Shown here: piece by piece, positions 20,845 to 27,913 of the stretch
Layout of the letters: each line of letters opens with the position of its first letter
How positions within the stretch are numbered: the stretch's first letter is position 1
DNA from: Methylovulum miyakonense HT12
GTDB taxonomy: Bacteria > Pseudomonadota > Gammaproteobacteria > Methylococcales > Methylomonadaceae
Reading direction: 5' to 3'
DNA length: 64,000 bases
NCBI RefSeq assembly: GCF_000384075.1
Contig: NZ_KB913025.1
Span: forward strand, 2,577,779-2,641,778
The notes under the pieces: generated by a model
Told to the model about the DNA's origin: nothing
Database searches by the model: none
Seen by the model: the letters and a program-made list of their open reading frames with translations, nothing else
Made by a program: the position numbers and the translations under genes

Positions 20845-21822
20845 CTAACCCCCCGTGTGCGTTAAGTTTCCGGCGCGGTGGGCGGTGGCAAATTCCGGCG
20901 CTTCGATGAACACGTCCATTTGTTGGCCGACATAAACCGATGATTGTTTGCGGTCAAAACGGTACAAAGCTTGCAAAACCCGCGTGTCCACACGTTCCGT
21001 GCTATCCCCGGTCAGGGATTTTTTGGGGACGACAAACGGCTCGACGTAGGCTATTTGCAGGTCGAACTTAAAATCCCGGTTACCACGTAAGTACGCCACG
21101 GCTTTCGTGTTTTTATCAAACCGCCAGGCATCATTTTCGTCGATGTCAACCCGGATATGCAGTTGCTCGAGGTTCCCCAGGATCAGCAAATCCGTGCCTA
21201 AGCCGCCCGCTTGGGCAAATTCCCCAGGGCGCAGGTTGACTTGCAGCACTTCGCCATCGACTGGCGCACGCACCACCATCCTGTCCAGCGTCGTTTGGAT
21301 GTCGGCGATACCCGCCTCGGCTTGCCGGACGGCGGCTTTGGCGCTGTCCAATTGGGCTTTGGTGACCAGCACCGTGTTGCGGCGTTTAAGCAATTCTTCG
21401 GCGCTGATCGCGCGTTTGTCGCTGACGGCTTCGGCTAAGCGGCTAAGCGCTTGGCTTTCGTTGACGTTGGCGAGGGCGACGTTGACCTCGGCTTGGGCTT
21501 TTGCGAGGTCGGCCCGTTTGACCGCCATGGCCGATTTTGCTTCACGGTCGTCTAAATAAAACAATGGCTGCCCCGCTTTGACCTTGTCGCCGACTTTGAC
21601 GGTGACGCTGCTGGCTATGCCTGATAAGGGCGTGCCGACGGTAATATTTTGGCTTTGGGCTTCAATAATCCCCGAACCCGCGATGAAGGCCTTGAACGGT
21701 GCCGATGCGGGTTCGACGACGGCGGCGGCGACGGGCATGGGCTGGCTGCCGCTGATCACGGTATACGTGGCAAAAATAAACCCGGTGCTGGCAAGTATGG
21801 GTAGCAGGTATTTGATTTTCAT
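20845..21822 (-). CDS. HlyD/MacA-family periplasmic adaptor
   Basis: 325 aa from the ATG at 21822, chosen because GAGGCG lies 3-8 bases upstream and a membrane helix (ILASTGFIFATYTVISG) follows at once; a longer in-frame start adds 26 non-conserved residues. The lipoyl-type half-motif VTVKVGDKVKAGQPLFYLDD, a coiled-coil hairpin (about residues 90-190) and the partner half PVDGEVLQVNLRPGEFA define the family. It should link the ABC permease to the outer-membrane channel. Confidence 0.88.
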   Translation of the reverse strand: MKIKYLLPILASTGFIFATYTVISGSQPMPVAAAVVEPASAPFKAFIAGSGIIEAQSQNITVGTPLSGIASSVTVKVGDKVKAGQPLFYLDDREAKSAMAVKRADLAKAQAEVNVALANVNESQALSRLAEAVSDKRAISAEELLKRRNTVLVTKAQLDSAKAAVRQAEAGIADIQTTLDRMVVRAPVDGEVLQVNLRPGEFAQAGGLGTDLLILGNLEQLHIRVDIDENDAWRFDKNTKAVAYLRGNRDFKFDLQIAYVEPFVVPKKSLTGDSTERVDTRVLQALYRFDRKQSSVYVGQQMDVFIEAPEFATAHRAGNLTHTGG

Positions 21823-21901
21823 ATCGCCTCTTGGGAATAGTGGGTCAATATTGTTAAGCGGGCCTGTCGTCGTCCCGCTACGCCTTGGCCTTGGGGGCAA
21901 T

Positions 21902-22612
21902 TTATTTCAGTTTGGCGGCGGAATTGACCACCTTGAGAATATGCCCGTCGTCCATCTCGGCTATGCGGTCGGCAAAATTAAAAATCCGTGCGTCATGGGT
22001 CACGATCACCAGTACGCGCTGATGGTCTAACGCTACGGCTTTTAAGATGTCCATGACTTTTTGCCCGCTTTCATGGTCCAACGCGCTAGTCGGTTCGTCG
22101 CAGACGATCAGGCGCGGGTCGTGTATTAATGCCCGCGCTATCGCCACCCGTTGTTGCTGGCCACCGGACAGCTCGGCAGGCAACGCTTTGGTCCGCGCGC
22201 CCAGGCCGACTTTATCCAAGATTTGTTTTGCCCTACGTTCGGCTTCCGCACGCTTTACCCCGTTAATGATCAAGGGGACGGAGACGTTTTCGGCGGCGTT
22301 CAGGGTGGGCAAGAGGTTATAGGCCTGGAATACAAAACCGATATTTTCCGCACGGAAGAGCAACTTGTCCTTGTTGCGCAACGCCAGTAAATTTTCGCCA
22401 AACAATTCACAACCGCCCGAGGTTTGGTCAAGGATACCGGCGATGATCGAAATCAACGTGGTCTTGCCACAACCCGAAGGCCCGACCAACATCATCAGCT
22501 CGCCCATGGCAATATCCAGATCCACGCCGTTGAGCGCGGTCACCTGTTGTCCGCCAGCTTCGTAGATTTTAACGAGATTTTGGCACCGGATAGCGGGAGG
22601 TTTGGCGTTCAT
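21902..22612 (-). CDS. ABC transporter ATP-binding protein (MacB/LolD/DevA type)
   Basis: 236 aa. It shows Walker A GPSGCGKTT, the signature LSGGQQQRVAIARAL, Walker B LIVCDEPTSALD and the switch VIVTHD. The subfamily is that of ATPases paired with FtsX-like permeases (macrolide, lipoprotein and DevBCA glycolipid exporters). The gap to the permease stop is 3 bp and the adaptor follows downstream, so ATPase and permease are made together. The substrate is unknown; DevBCA-like glycolipid export is one option. Confidence 0.9.
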   Translation of the reverse strand: MNAKPPAIRCQNLVKIYEAGGQQVTALNGVDLDIAMGELMMLVGPSGCGKTTLISIIAGILDQTSGGCELFGENLLALRNKDKLLFRAENIGFVFQAYNLLPTLNAAENVSVPLIINGVKRAEAERRAKQILDKVGLGARTKALPAELSGGQQQRVAIARALIHDPRLIVCDEPTSALDHESGQKVMDILKAVALDHQRVLVIVTHDARIFNFADRIAEMDDGHILKVVNSAAKLK

Positions 22613-22615
22613 GGC

Positions 22616-23776
22616 TTAGCTCTTAAAGACAATGGCGGGTTCCAGCCGGATGACTTTCATGATGCTGATGAGCGCGGCCATGATACAAATCAGGCTGATA
22701 CCTGCACCGCTGAATAGCAGCAGTTGCCAAGGCATTTTAAAAGCCAAAATGGTATGGCGCATCAGAAAACCAAACAAGGCCGCGATGCCGACCCCCATGC
22801 CGTAGCCGATACTGCCGACCAATACCGCCTGTAGCAAGATCATGCGCAACAAGGTGCCATTACTGGCACCCATGGCTTTTAACACCCCGAATTGGCGGAG
22901 ATTTTCCAGCGTGAAGTTATAAAAAGTCTGTCCGGCAATCGCGGTGCCGACGATAAAACCTAACGCAATCGTAATCCCGAAGTTGATCGGGATGCCCGTG
23001 TTTTTTAGAAAATAGTTGTAAGTCAGCTGTTTGAAACCGTCTTGGGTATAGGCTGCCAGGCCCGTGGTGGCTGTTATGCGCCGGGTCAGTTCGTCAAGGT
23101 TCTGGCCTGGTTTGGCTTTTACCACGACAAACGACAATAACCTGCGTTCCCTGGGCGCGTAGGCTTTGGCGCGGGAATAGGTGGTGTAAATCACGGGTTG
23201 CGATTGGAAGGTGCGCGTGACTTTGGCGATCCCTACGATGATTGCCCGGCGGTCGTTCAATTCCAGGCTGTCGCCGATTTTCAGCGGCGTGTTTTTGCCG
23301 TCAGGGCTTGCCGCCGCTTTGCCCAATTTGTCTTTTGCGCCATCAATATCGACAATGACCCCGTCGCTACGGCGTAAATCGCTTAATTTCCCTTCCAGCA
23401 TCACCGCCGGGCCGCCGATTAGCGTCGTGTCATCCAGGCCGATGACATTGCAGGTCTGGAAAGTGCCGTCGGTCAGCCGCGCTTTTAGCATGCCCTTATA
23501 TAACGGCATCGCCCATTCCACGCCGGAAATGCCGCGCACACGGTACAGTTCGGTGTCCTGCATGGGTTTGATGTCGTCAATAAACTGCACTTTCGGGTCC
23601 ATCACCCAAATGTCCGGCAAGCCGACATCGGAGATAAAGCTATAAGACCGCGCCATCAGGCCAACAAAAATAGCGGGCTGCTGGGTCATGATCAACGAGG
23701 CGAACGTCAGTCCCATAACGATACCCAAATATTTCCCTTTGTCGCCCATTAACATTTTCAAGGCAATATGGTTCAT
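22616..23776 (-). CDS. ABC transporter permease (FtsX/DevC-like)
   Basis: 386 aa. It has one N-terminal membrane helix (YLGIVMGLTFASLIM), a large periplasmic domain (about residues 40-250) with INFGITIALGFIVGTAIAG starting the second helix, and two more C-terminal helices. This is the MacB/DevC topology for exporters that extrude substrates from the periplasmic side. It overlaps the TetR gene stop by four bases (ATGA), so regulator and pump are translationally coupled. Confidence 0.87.
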   Translation of the reverse strand: MNHIALKMLMGDKGKYLGIVMGLTFASLIMTQQPAIFVGLMARSYSFISDVGLPDIWVMDPKVQFIDDIKPMQDTELYRVRGISGVEWAMPLYKGMLKARLTDGTFQTCNVIGLDDTTLIGGPAVMLEGKLSDLRRSDGVIVDIDGAKDKLGKAAASPDGKNTPLKIGDSLELNDRRAIIVGIAKVTRTFQSQPVIYTTYSRAKAYAPRERRLLSFVVVKAKPGQNLDELTRRITATTGLAAYTQDGFKQLTYNYFLKNTGIPINFGITIALGFIVGTAIAGQTFYNFTLENLRQFGVLKAMGASNGTLLRMILLQAVLVGSIGYGMGVGIAALFGFLMRHTILAFKMPWQLLLFSGAGISLICIMAALISIMKVIRLEPAIVFKS

Positions 23777-24420
23777 AAGGCGCCTGCCGTGGTTGGCTTT
23801 AAATGGCTGATGGCGGCCAAGGAAAATGCCGCGATATGTTCGGCGCTGGCTTGTATGGCGGTTTGTCCGGCGATGGCCTCGGGGAACAGGCGGTCAATAA
23901 TGGAGCGGGAATGCTTGAACATCAGGCATTGCCCCAAAACGCTGAGCACGCAACGCTGCAAAGCCAGTTTGTCTGCCCGCCCGCCTAAAAGTTGCCCGAT
24001 AATCTCCTCCAGCAACGTGCATTGTGGGACAATTGCCTGGTCGATAATAATATCCAAGGCCTTAGTCGGTTCGGCAATTTCGCGGCTGATCAGTTTGCCT
24101 GCGATGCCAAAATGGCTATCATCCAACAGCTTATGCACAAAATGGCTGATGAATAAGGTCAGGCGCTGTTCCGGGGGCAAGCTTTTATCTTGGGCGGCTT
24201 GGTAAGGATAGCGTCTGTTCATTTCTGTAAACGCAAAAGCCAAGGCTTGGCCGTATAAGGCTTCTTTGCTACGGAAATAATAATTGACTGAGGCCACATT
24301 GACATTTGCCCGTGTGCAAATTTCGCGCACCGTCGCGTCACGGAAGCCATATTCTGCGAACACCTCGACGGCGGCTTGCAACAAGCGGTTAAAGGTCAGT
24401 TCCTGAGGGGTTTCCGGCAT
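23773..24420 (-). CDS. TetR-family regulator (CecR-like) of the export operon
   Basis: 215 aa from the ATG at 24420; the longer open frame upstream to 24657 has no TetR similarity. The helix-turn-helix reads FAEYGFRDATVREICTRANV followed by NVASVNYYFRSKEALY, matching the TetR fold closely. The C-terminal half (about residues 85-215) resembles the DUF1956 ligand domain of CecR/YbiH, which in E. coli controls an ABC-2 exporter and other pump genes. Being the first gene of the permease-ATPase-adaptor-channel operon suggests autoregulation by an exported toxic ligand. Confidence 0.87.
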   Translation of the reverse strand: MPETPQELTFNRLLQAAVEVFAEYGFRDATVREICTRANVNVASVNYYFRSKEALYGQALAFAFTEMNRRYPYQAAQDKSLPPEQRLTLFISHFVHKLLDDSHFGIAGKLISREIAEPTKALDIIIDQAIVPQCTLLEEIIGQLLGGRADKLALQRCVLSVLGQCLMFKHSRSIIDRLFPEAIAGQTAIQASAEHIAAFSLAAISHLKPTTAGAL

Positions 24421-24628
24421 ATAAACGGTAATATTAAACGGTTGTTTGAAATGATTGTATAAGGGTTTTATGGTGATGGCAATTGTTCCGGGCTTTTTTG
24501 TCGCCCCATTTCGAAATTGGATTTTAAAAATGCGTGGAAAGTCCAGGGTAGGACGGAGGTTGAAACCGATACGCGCTAACTTAAGAAAATTAATAAGTAG
24601 CAGCATATAGTTGGTTTTGTAATGAAAC

Positions 24629-24715
24629 ATGGTCGTCCCGCCCACATCCCAAGACATCCGCTTTGAAGAATTTATGAAAGAGTTACCCGCCGATTATCAC
24701 GCTTTGGCTTATGAG
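24629..24715 (+). pseudogene. IS4-type transposase N-terminal stub
   Basis: The reading SQDIRFEEFMKELPADYHA and then LAYE matches the N-terminus of a group of IS4-family DDE transposases as I remember them. Homology stops abruptly at about 24715, where a REP sequence begins. The rest of the transposase is absent on both sides of the RAYT element. It is a dead fragment and shows that mobile elements have layered here. Confidence 0.5.
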
Positions 24716-25287
24716 CCCGTAGGATGCGGTGAGGTACGAACCGCATCGTTCGCGTCACTCCTCCACCGTAACGTTGGAGACATTGGCATCATTACCTCAA
24801 TTCTCTGGATACGCCCCACGACGCACATAGCGGTGAAAACTGGATACGGCCAATCCTTGACACTTTGCGTCCAGCCATGCCTGACGGGGTTCCAATGGAT
24901 GTAGTCGATATGTTGCCGGTAATCGGCTTCGTCGCGGATCAAGTGTTCCCAAAAACGCCTTTGCCACACGCCTCGCTCGCCCCGTTTTGCACGGCTTTTT
25001 GAAATCCGCTCGCCTTTTTCAAGATGACGGGAAAAATGGGCTTTGATTAATCCCCAACGGGTAGAGAAATCGGAATCCCCGTCCGGCAAGGTCAAAATGC
25101 AATGCAGGTGGTCGGGCAAAACCATGATGGCATCAATTTCATAGGGATGCTTGGCTTTTACATGGGAGAAGGCCACCCGCAACAGGTCAATTCGGTCAGT
25201 CAACAACCGGTTTCCCCGGCGTTCGGCCAAGTTCACCGTGAAAAACCAAGTGGCTCCGGGATGTCGGAAACGGCGGTATTCGGTCAT
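24709..25287 (-). CDS. REP-associated tyrosine transposase (RAYT), C-terminal frameshift
   Basis: 192 aa. IS200/IS605-related Y1-type nuclease that handles single-stranded REP DNA. Motifs are MTEYRRFRHPGATWFFTVNL, the metal pair in VLPDHLHCI, WQRRFWEHLIRDEADY with the nucleophilic Tyr region, and HWNPVRHGW. RAYT proteins normally end DWPYSSFHRYVRRG; here DWPY (residues 145-148) is followed by PVFTAMCVVG because one T seems missing. The lost frame still reads SSFHRYVRRGAYPEN and then stops early. REP copies A and B bracket the gene as an inverted pair. The core may still work; the C-terminus is altered. Confidence 0.85.
   Translation of the reverse strand: MTEYRRFRHPGATWFFTVNLAERRGNRLLTDRIDLLRVAFSHVKAKHPYEIDAIMVLPDHLHCILTLPDGDSDFSTRWGLIKAHFSRHLEKGERISKSRAKRGERGVWQRRFWEHLIRDEADYRQHIDYIHWNPVRHGWTQSVKDWPYPVFTAMCVVGRIQRIEVMMPMSPTLRWRSDANDAVRTSPHPTGS
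24718..24753. repeat. REP sequence, copy A (left flank of RAYT)
   Basis: A palindromic repeat with arms GATGCGG and CCGCATC around TGAGGTACGAA. The same 35-bp unit occurs inverted at 25314-25348 and direct at 27325-27359. Such units flank RAYT genes, and the transposase is thought to act on them. Confidence 0.8.
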
Positions 25288-25313
25288 GGTTTAATAAATG
25301 GAGCCATGTTTCT

Positions 25314-25348
25314 CGAACGATGCGGTTCGTACCTCACCGCATCCTACG
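25314..25348. repeat. REP sequence, copy B (right flank of RAYT, inverted)
   Basis: Exact inverted copy of the unit at 24718-24753, ending CATCCTACG. It lies 27 bp upstream of the RAYT start codon, completing an inverted REP pair around the gene. Confidence 0.8.
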
Positions 25349-25393
25349 TGCTTGATCTTTTTTGAGTCAGTTCAGTTATTTTTATCATACAAG

Positions 25394-25422
25394 GTCGGGC
25401 AACAGCCGTATCGTTGCCCGAC
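25394..25422. repeat. Perfect inverted repeat
   Basis: GTCGGGCAAC and GTTGCCCGAC are perfect arms around AGCCGTATC. No T-run follows on either strand, so it is more likely another REP-type hairpin than a terminator. A second small palindrome (CGGGCAT/ATGCCCG) lies at 25492-25512, just after the immunity-like gene. Confidence 0.6.
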
Positions 25423-25522
25423 GTTTAAGCGTCCGATGATGGAAAACCGCAACGAAACCAATGACCCATCCAACTCCGGACGGTGGAGCGTCGGGCATAA
25501 ACAGCATGCCCGTCCTACTCGG

Positions 25523-26221
25523 CTAATCATCCCTACGGCCCTTTTTGTTCCAAGAACCTATTTCCTTTGCAAAAACAGGATCGCTTGCAAGCTCTTCCAG
25601 TACCATCTTTGCCAGTGGGTTTTTCGATTTACGCAAAGGTTTTAATAGCAGTATCCGGCTGTCTCCATTTGCCGGGTCTTTGACCAAATTAATGAACTCT
25701 TCCAAGGTTTCATCCGTGACTGCAACACAAAGTGCACAGGCAAGGCCATCTTTAGCCCCCAATTTTACATTGACTGTATCATCTGGCGCGACAATGCCCC
25801 AGCCTTCGGGCGTATTGCAGTACTCTTTGACGAGAATTGGCCAAGCCGCTCTGACCACCGGATAACGGATAGATAAAGCACGAGCAATGCCTTCCCGGGT
25901 CCGGTCGGAATAGGGTTTTTGCAAATGCTTTAGAAGAATAGGGATGGCCTCAGGATAATTTGAAGGCCTACTGACTAAATCCCAGACGGACTCAAGCTCT
26001 AAGCCAACGGTACGCAAATCGGCGACAATTGGCTCTTCCTCTATGTCAAGCCTTTTCCCTCGTTCGATATTTCTTTCCTGACGAAGTCGATTGATCTCCC
26101 GCAACATTGATGTTTCTTCATCAGTCAACTTTAATTTATATAGATCGTTTATCGTTAATTTCTCTAATTCTTCATAGCTTAAAGGGCTACGCTTAATTTC
26201 AGCTTTTTTAATTTTAGACAT
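25523..26221 (-). CDS. HEAT-like repeat protein, probable immunity protein
   Basis: 232 aa, no signal peptide or membrane segment. The first third is charged and coiled (EETSMLREINRLRQERN). The middle looks like alpha-helical HEAT/ARM units (PEAIPILLKHLQKPYSDRT, then EGIARALSIRYPVVRAAWP). The protein is cytoplasmic and starts 2 bp after the stop of a toxin tip (26224-26562). That order, toxin then a HEAT-like gene, is a recurring arrangement in polymorphic toxin loci, so neutralising the nuclease is the likely role. A general scaffold function cannot be excluded. Confidence 0.6.
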   Translation of the reverse strand: MSKIKKAEIKRSPLSYEELEKLTINDLYKLKLTDEETSMLREINRLRQERNIERGKRLDIEEEPIVADLRTVGLELESVWDLVSRPSNYPEAIPILLKHLQKPYSDRTREGIARALSIRYPVVRAAWPILVKEYCNTPEGWGIVAPDDTVNVKLGAKDGLACALCVAVTDETLEEFINLVKDPANGDSRILLLKPLRKSKNPLAKMVLEELASDPVFAKEIGSWNKKGRRDD

Positions 26222-26223
26222 AG

Positions 26224-26562
26224 CTAGGGAATTGGTTTTCGAGTAACGAACCCATTATCAATTGCGTCTTGCAACGGCCCGGTCACCTTTGTGCTTTCCG
26301 GTAAATATAAATCGGCTGCTCTGTTCGTTTCTTGAGCATGCTGGATAGTGTCTCGTATCTGTTGAGTAAGGCTTTGTGTATTTTGAACATTTTTTACTTC
26401 GCTGACGGCATTTCTATTTGAACCATCGGAGATTCTATCACGACCATTAACTCTAAAACGCTCCCTGTCACCAATGTCATTTTGGGAGCGAACGGCAGCA
26501 AGTAGCCCGTAAGGAGCGAAGCGGATTACGGGATTTTTCGGCAACGACATGCCGTATGTCAT
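26224..26562 (-). CDS. Orphan C-terminal toxin domain (Tox-REase-7-like nuclease)
   Basis: 112 aa as opened, but only the part from about residue 31 (GDRERFRVNGRDRISDG) looks native; the first 30 residues are translated from a repeat sequence. The core SEVKNVQNTQSLTQQIRD and then TKVTGPLQDAIDNG matches my recollection of restriction-endonuclease-fold toxins of the Tox-REase-7 type, with the catalytic E-x-K in SEVKNV. There is no RHS or other delivery body attached. It is therefore a displaced tip, perhaps silent, kept with its immunity gene 2 bp downstream. Confidence 0.6.
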   Translation of the reverse strand: MTYGMSLPKNPVIRFAPYGLLAAVRSQNDIGDRERFRVNGRDRISDGSNRNAVSEVKNVQNTQSLTQQIRDTIQHAQETNRAADLYLPESTKVTGPLQDAIDNGFVTRKPIP

Positions 26563-26642
26563 CGCACTATTCCGGCATGAGGTTTCGGAATTGGCAATTG
26601 TGCGGTTTCGAACCCCGTATTCCGCTATCGCTGCATACGGGC
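26506..26642. repeat. Pair of second-type palindromic repeats
   Basis: The unit at 26506-26532 (CCCGTAAGGAGCGAAGCGG, then ATTACGGG) and the one at 26614-26642 (CCCGTATTCCGCTATCGC, then TGCATACGGG) are imperfect palindromes of one family in opposite orientation. They bracket about 80 bp and lie at the broken 5' end of the toxin domain. Their sequence differs from the RAYT-linked REPs, so a second repeat family is present. Confidence 0.6.
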
Positions 26643-26645
26643 TCG

Positions 26646-26924
26646 CTATATGTTTGGCATTTGAATAGACCTTGCTTCGAGGGTAATCGTATCTCCTGAT
26701 TGAATTTCTAAAGCCAAATGGTAATTACCATTTTCAAGTTTCACGGGGCCTTGTACTTTATTAACTGATACGCTTTCTCCCCACTCATCATGTTTAGGAA
26801 CAACTAATTCAGTCAGTCCTTCGGCTGTTAAAGTTACGCGATTGTATTCATAAGTATCAAAGGTAATCGTAACTATACCTTTCATCCACTCAACTACGAT
26901 GGAAAGCAAAGTCCAGTCATGCAT
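26646..26924 (-). CDS. Small protein, candidate immunity protein
   Basis: 92 aa, no signal peptide. The sequence runs HDWTLLSIVVEWMKGIVTI, then LTELVVPKHDEWGESVSVNK and EIQSGDTITLEARSIQMPN, a compact all-beta pattern. Similar small proteins often follow toxin tips, though I cannot name the family with certainty. It begins 15 bp after the stop of the second toxin-like ORF (26940-27365). The assignment as its immunity partner rests on this position. Confidence 0.55.
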   Translation of the reverse strand: MHDWTLLSIVVEWMKGIVTITFDTYEYNRVTLTAEGLTELVVPKHDEWGESVSVNKVQGPVKLENGNYHLALEIQSGDTITLEARSIQMPNI

Positions 26925-26939
26925 AAGCTCTAAATCTCT

Positions 26940-27365
26940 CTAAGGGTAATTTAAAGGAAGGTGCGCATCAGGTGAATTTGCAGGCACAACATTACCGTTG
27001 ATGTCTAATCTTTCCCCTGTTGGATTGTTTACATGGCAGTGAGAGCCAGAACAACCACTATCCGGCTCAGGATGAGTTAAAACTCGTTGCTTGCCTGTAA
27101 CTGGATCAATGTAAGAACCATTGCCCGTTTCAGGGTCACCTTTTGGGATCAAACCCTTGCCCTTCGCAATTTTGTCGATCTGGGATGGCGTTTTTCCTGC
27201 AATCTCTTTAGGGTCAATTTCAGGAGACACGCCTTCATTGAACATTTTGTTAATTGAATCAAAGCAGCCCTGAATTGCTTTTTTGCATAAAACAGGGTTG
27301 GTTGCACATATTATAGCACCAGCCCGTAGGATGCGGTGAGGTACGAACCGCATCGTTCGCGTCAC
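26940..27365 (-). CDS. Orphan polymorphic-toxin tip (type 24-like)
   Basis: 141 aa as opened; the first 16 or so residues are translated from REP copy C, so the native start is lost. A linker (AIICATNPVLCKKAIQGC) of the sort found before RHS toxin tips follows, then IAGKTPSQIDKIAKGKGL, GNGSYIDPVTGKQRVLTHPE and GCSGSHCHVNNPTGERLD. The last part resembles the polymorphic toxin type 24 class as I recall it. No delivery protein is attached; instead a chimeric fragment lies upstream. Probably an inactive or silent donor module. Confidence 0.6.
   Translation of the reverse strand: MTRTMRFVPHRILRAGAIICATNPVLCKKAIQGCFDSINKMFNEGVSPEIDPKEIAGKTPSQIDKIAKGKGLIPKGDPETGNGSYIDPVTGKQRVLTHPEPDSGCSGSHCHVNNPTGERLDINGNVVPANSPDAHLPLNYP
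27325..27359. repeat. REP sequence, copy C
   Basis: Direct copy of the 24718-24753 unit. The homology extends to the RAYT 3' end: 27322-27450 matches 24715-24843 with only about four substitutions. A piece of a RAYT element has thus been copied or left behind here. Confidence 0.8.
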
Positions 27366-27619
27366 TCCTCCACCGTAACGTTGGAAACATTGACATCATT
27401 ACCCCAATTCTCTGGATACACCCCACGACGCACATAGCGGTGAAAACTGGAACCCAGGACGAGTTCGTCCAGTTGGATGACGTTGCCGATACGGTCATAG
27501 AGCAGCCGTTTGCGCTCGCTAGGGCCTTTAAAGTAGGTGTATTGGGGCATGCGCCCGTTGCTGTCCTGGTAACGGACGACGGTGGGCTGTCCGGTGACGC
27601 CGGGCAGGCGGTTGCCCTA
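27362..27619 (-). pseudogene. Chimeric fragment fused to a RAYT C-terminus
   Basis: An open stretch without a convincing start, following a TAG. It reads GNRLPGVTGQPTVVRYQDSN, then PQYTYFKGPSERKRLLYDRI and QLDELVLGS, then switches to SSFHRYVRRGVYPENWG, the normal RAYT C-terminus, and ends VTVEE. The first part is from a protein I do not recognise; the second is the intact version of the tail that is frameshifted in the RAYT at 24709-25287. The joint is near 27450. Probably a recombination product with no function. Confidence 0.55.
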
Positions 27620-27913
27620 CCTCCTGCGCCCATATAAGTCGTAATGCGCCTACTGTGAGTACAACCCCATTTCAGTTATGGTATGGGTGATACAAAAATT
27701 CAATGTTAAAACGTTTACACACTAGCTTAAAGGTATCAATATGGCAGGCATTTTTAAAATGCTAAATGCTTCAAATGACGGCGGCCAAGAAGGGAAGGGT
27801 AGGATGCTAACCTCATCCTGATTTCAAATAGCCGTTGTTTTACCCAACCCCCACGAATTTTTTTGTAGATAGTGCAAGATTGCCCAAGCCAGAAAATGTA
27901 AAGGATATTCCCT

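Noticed and set aside
24421-24657. N-terminal extension of the TetR regulator
   Set aside because: The 79 extra codons show no domain, and the TetR fold starts properly just after the ATG at 24420.
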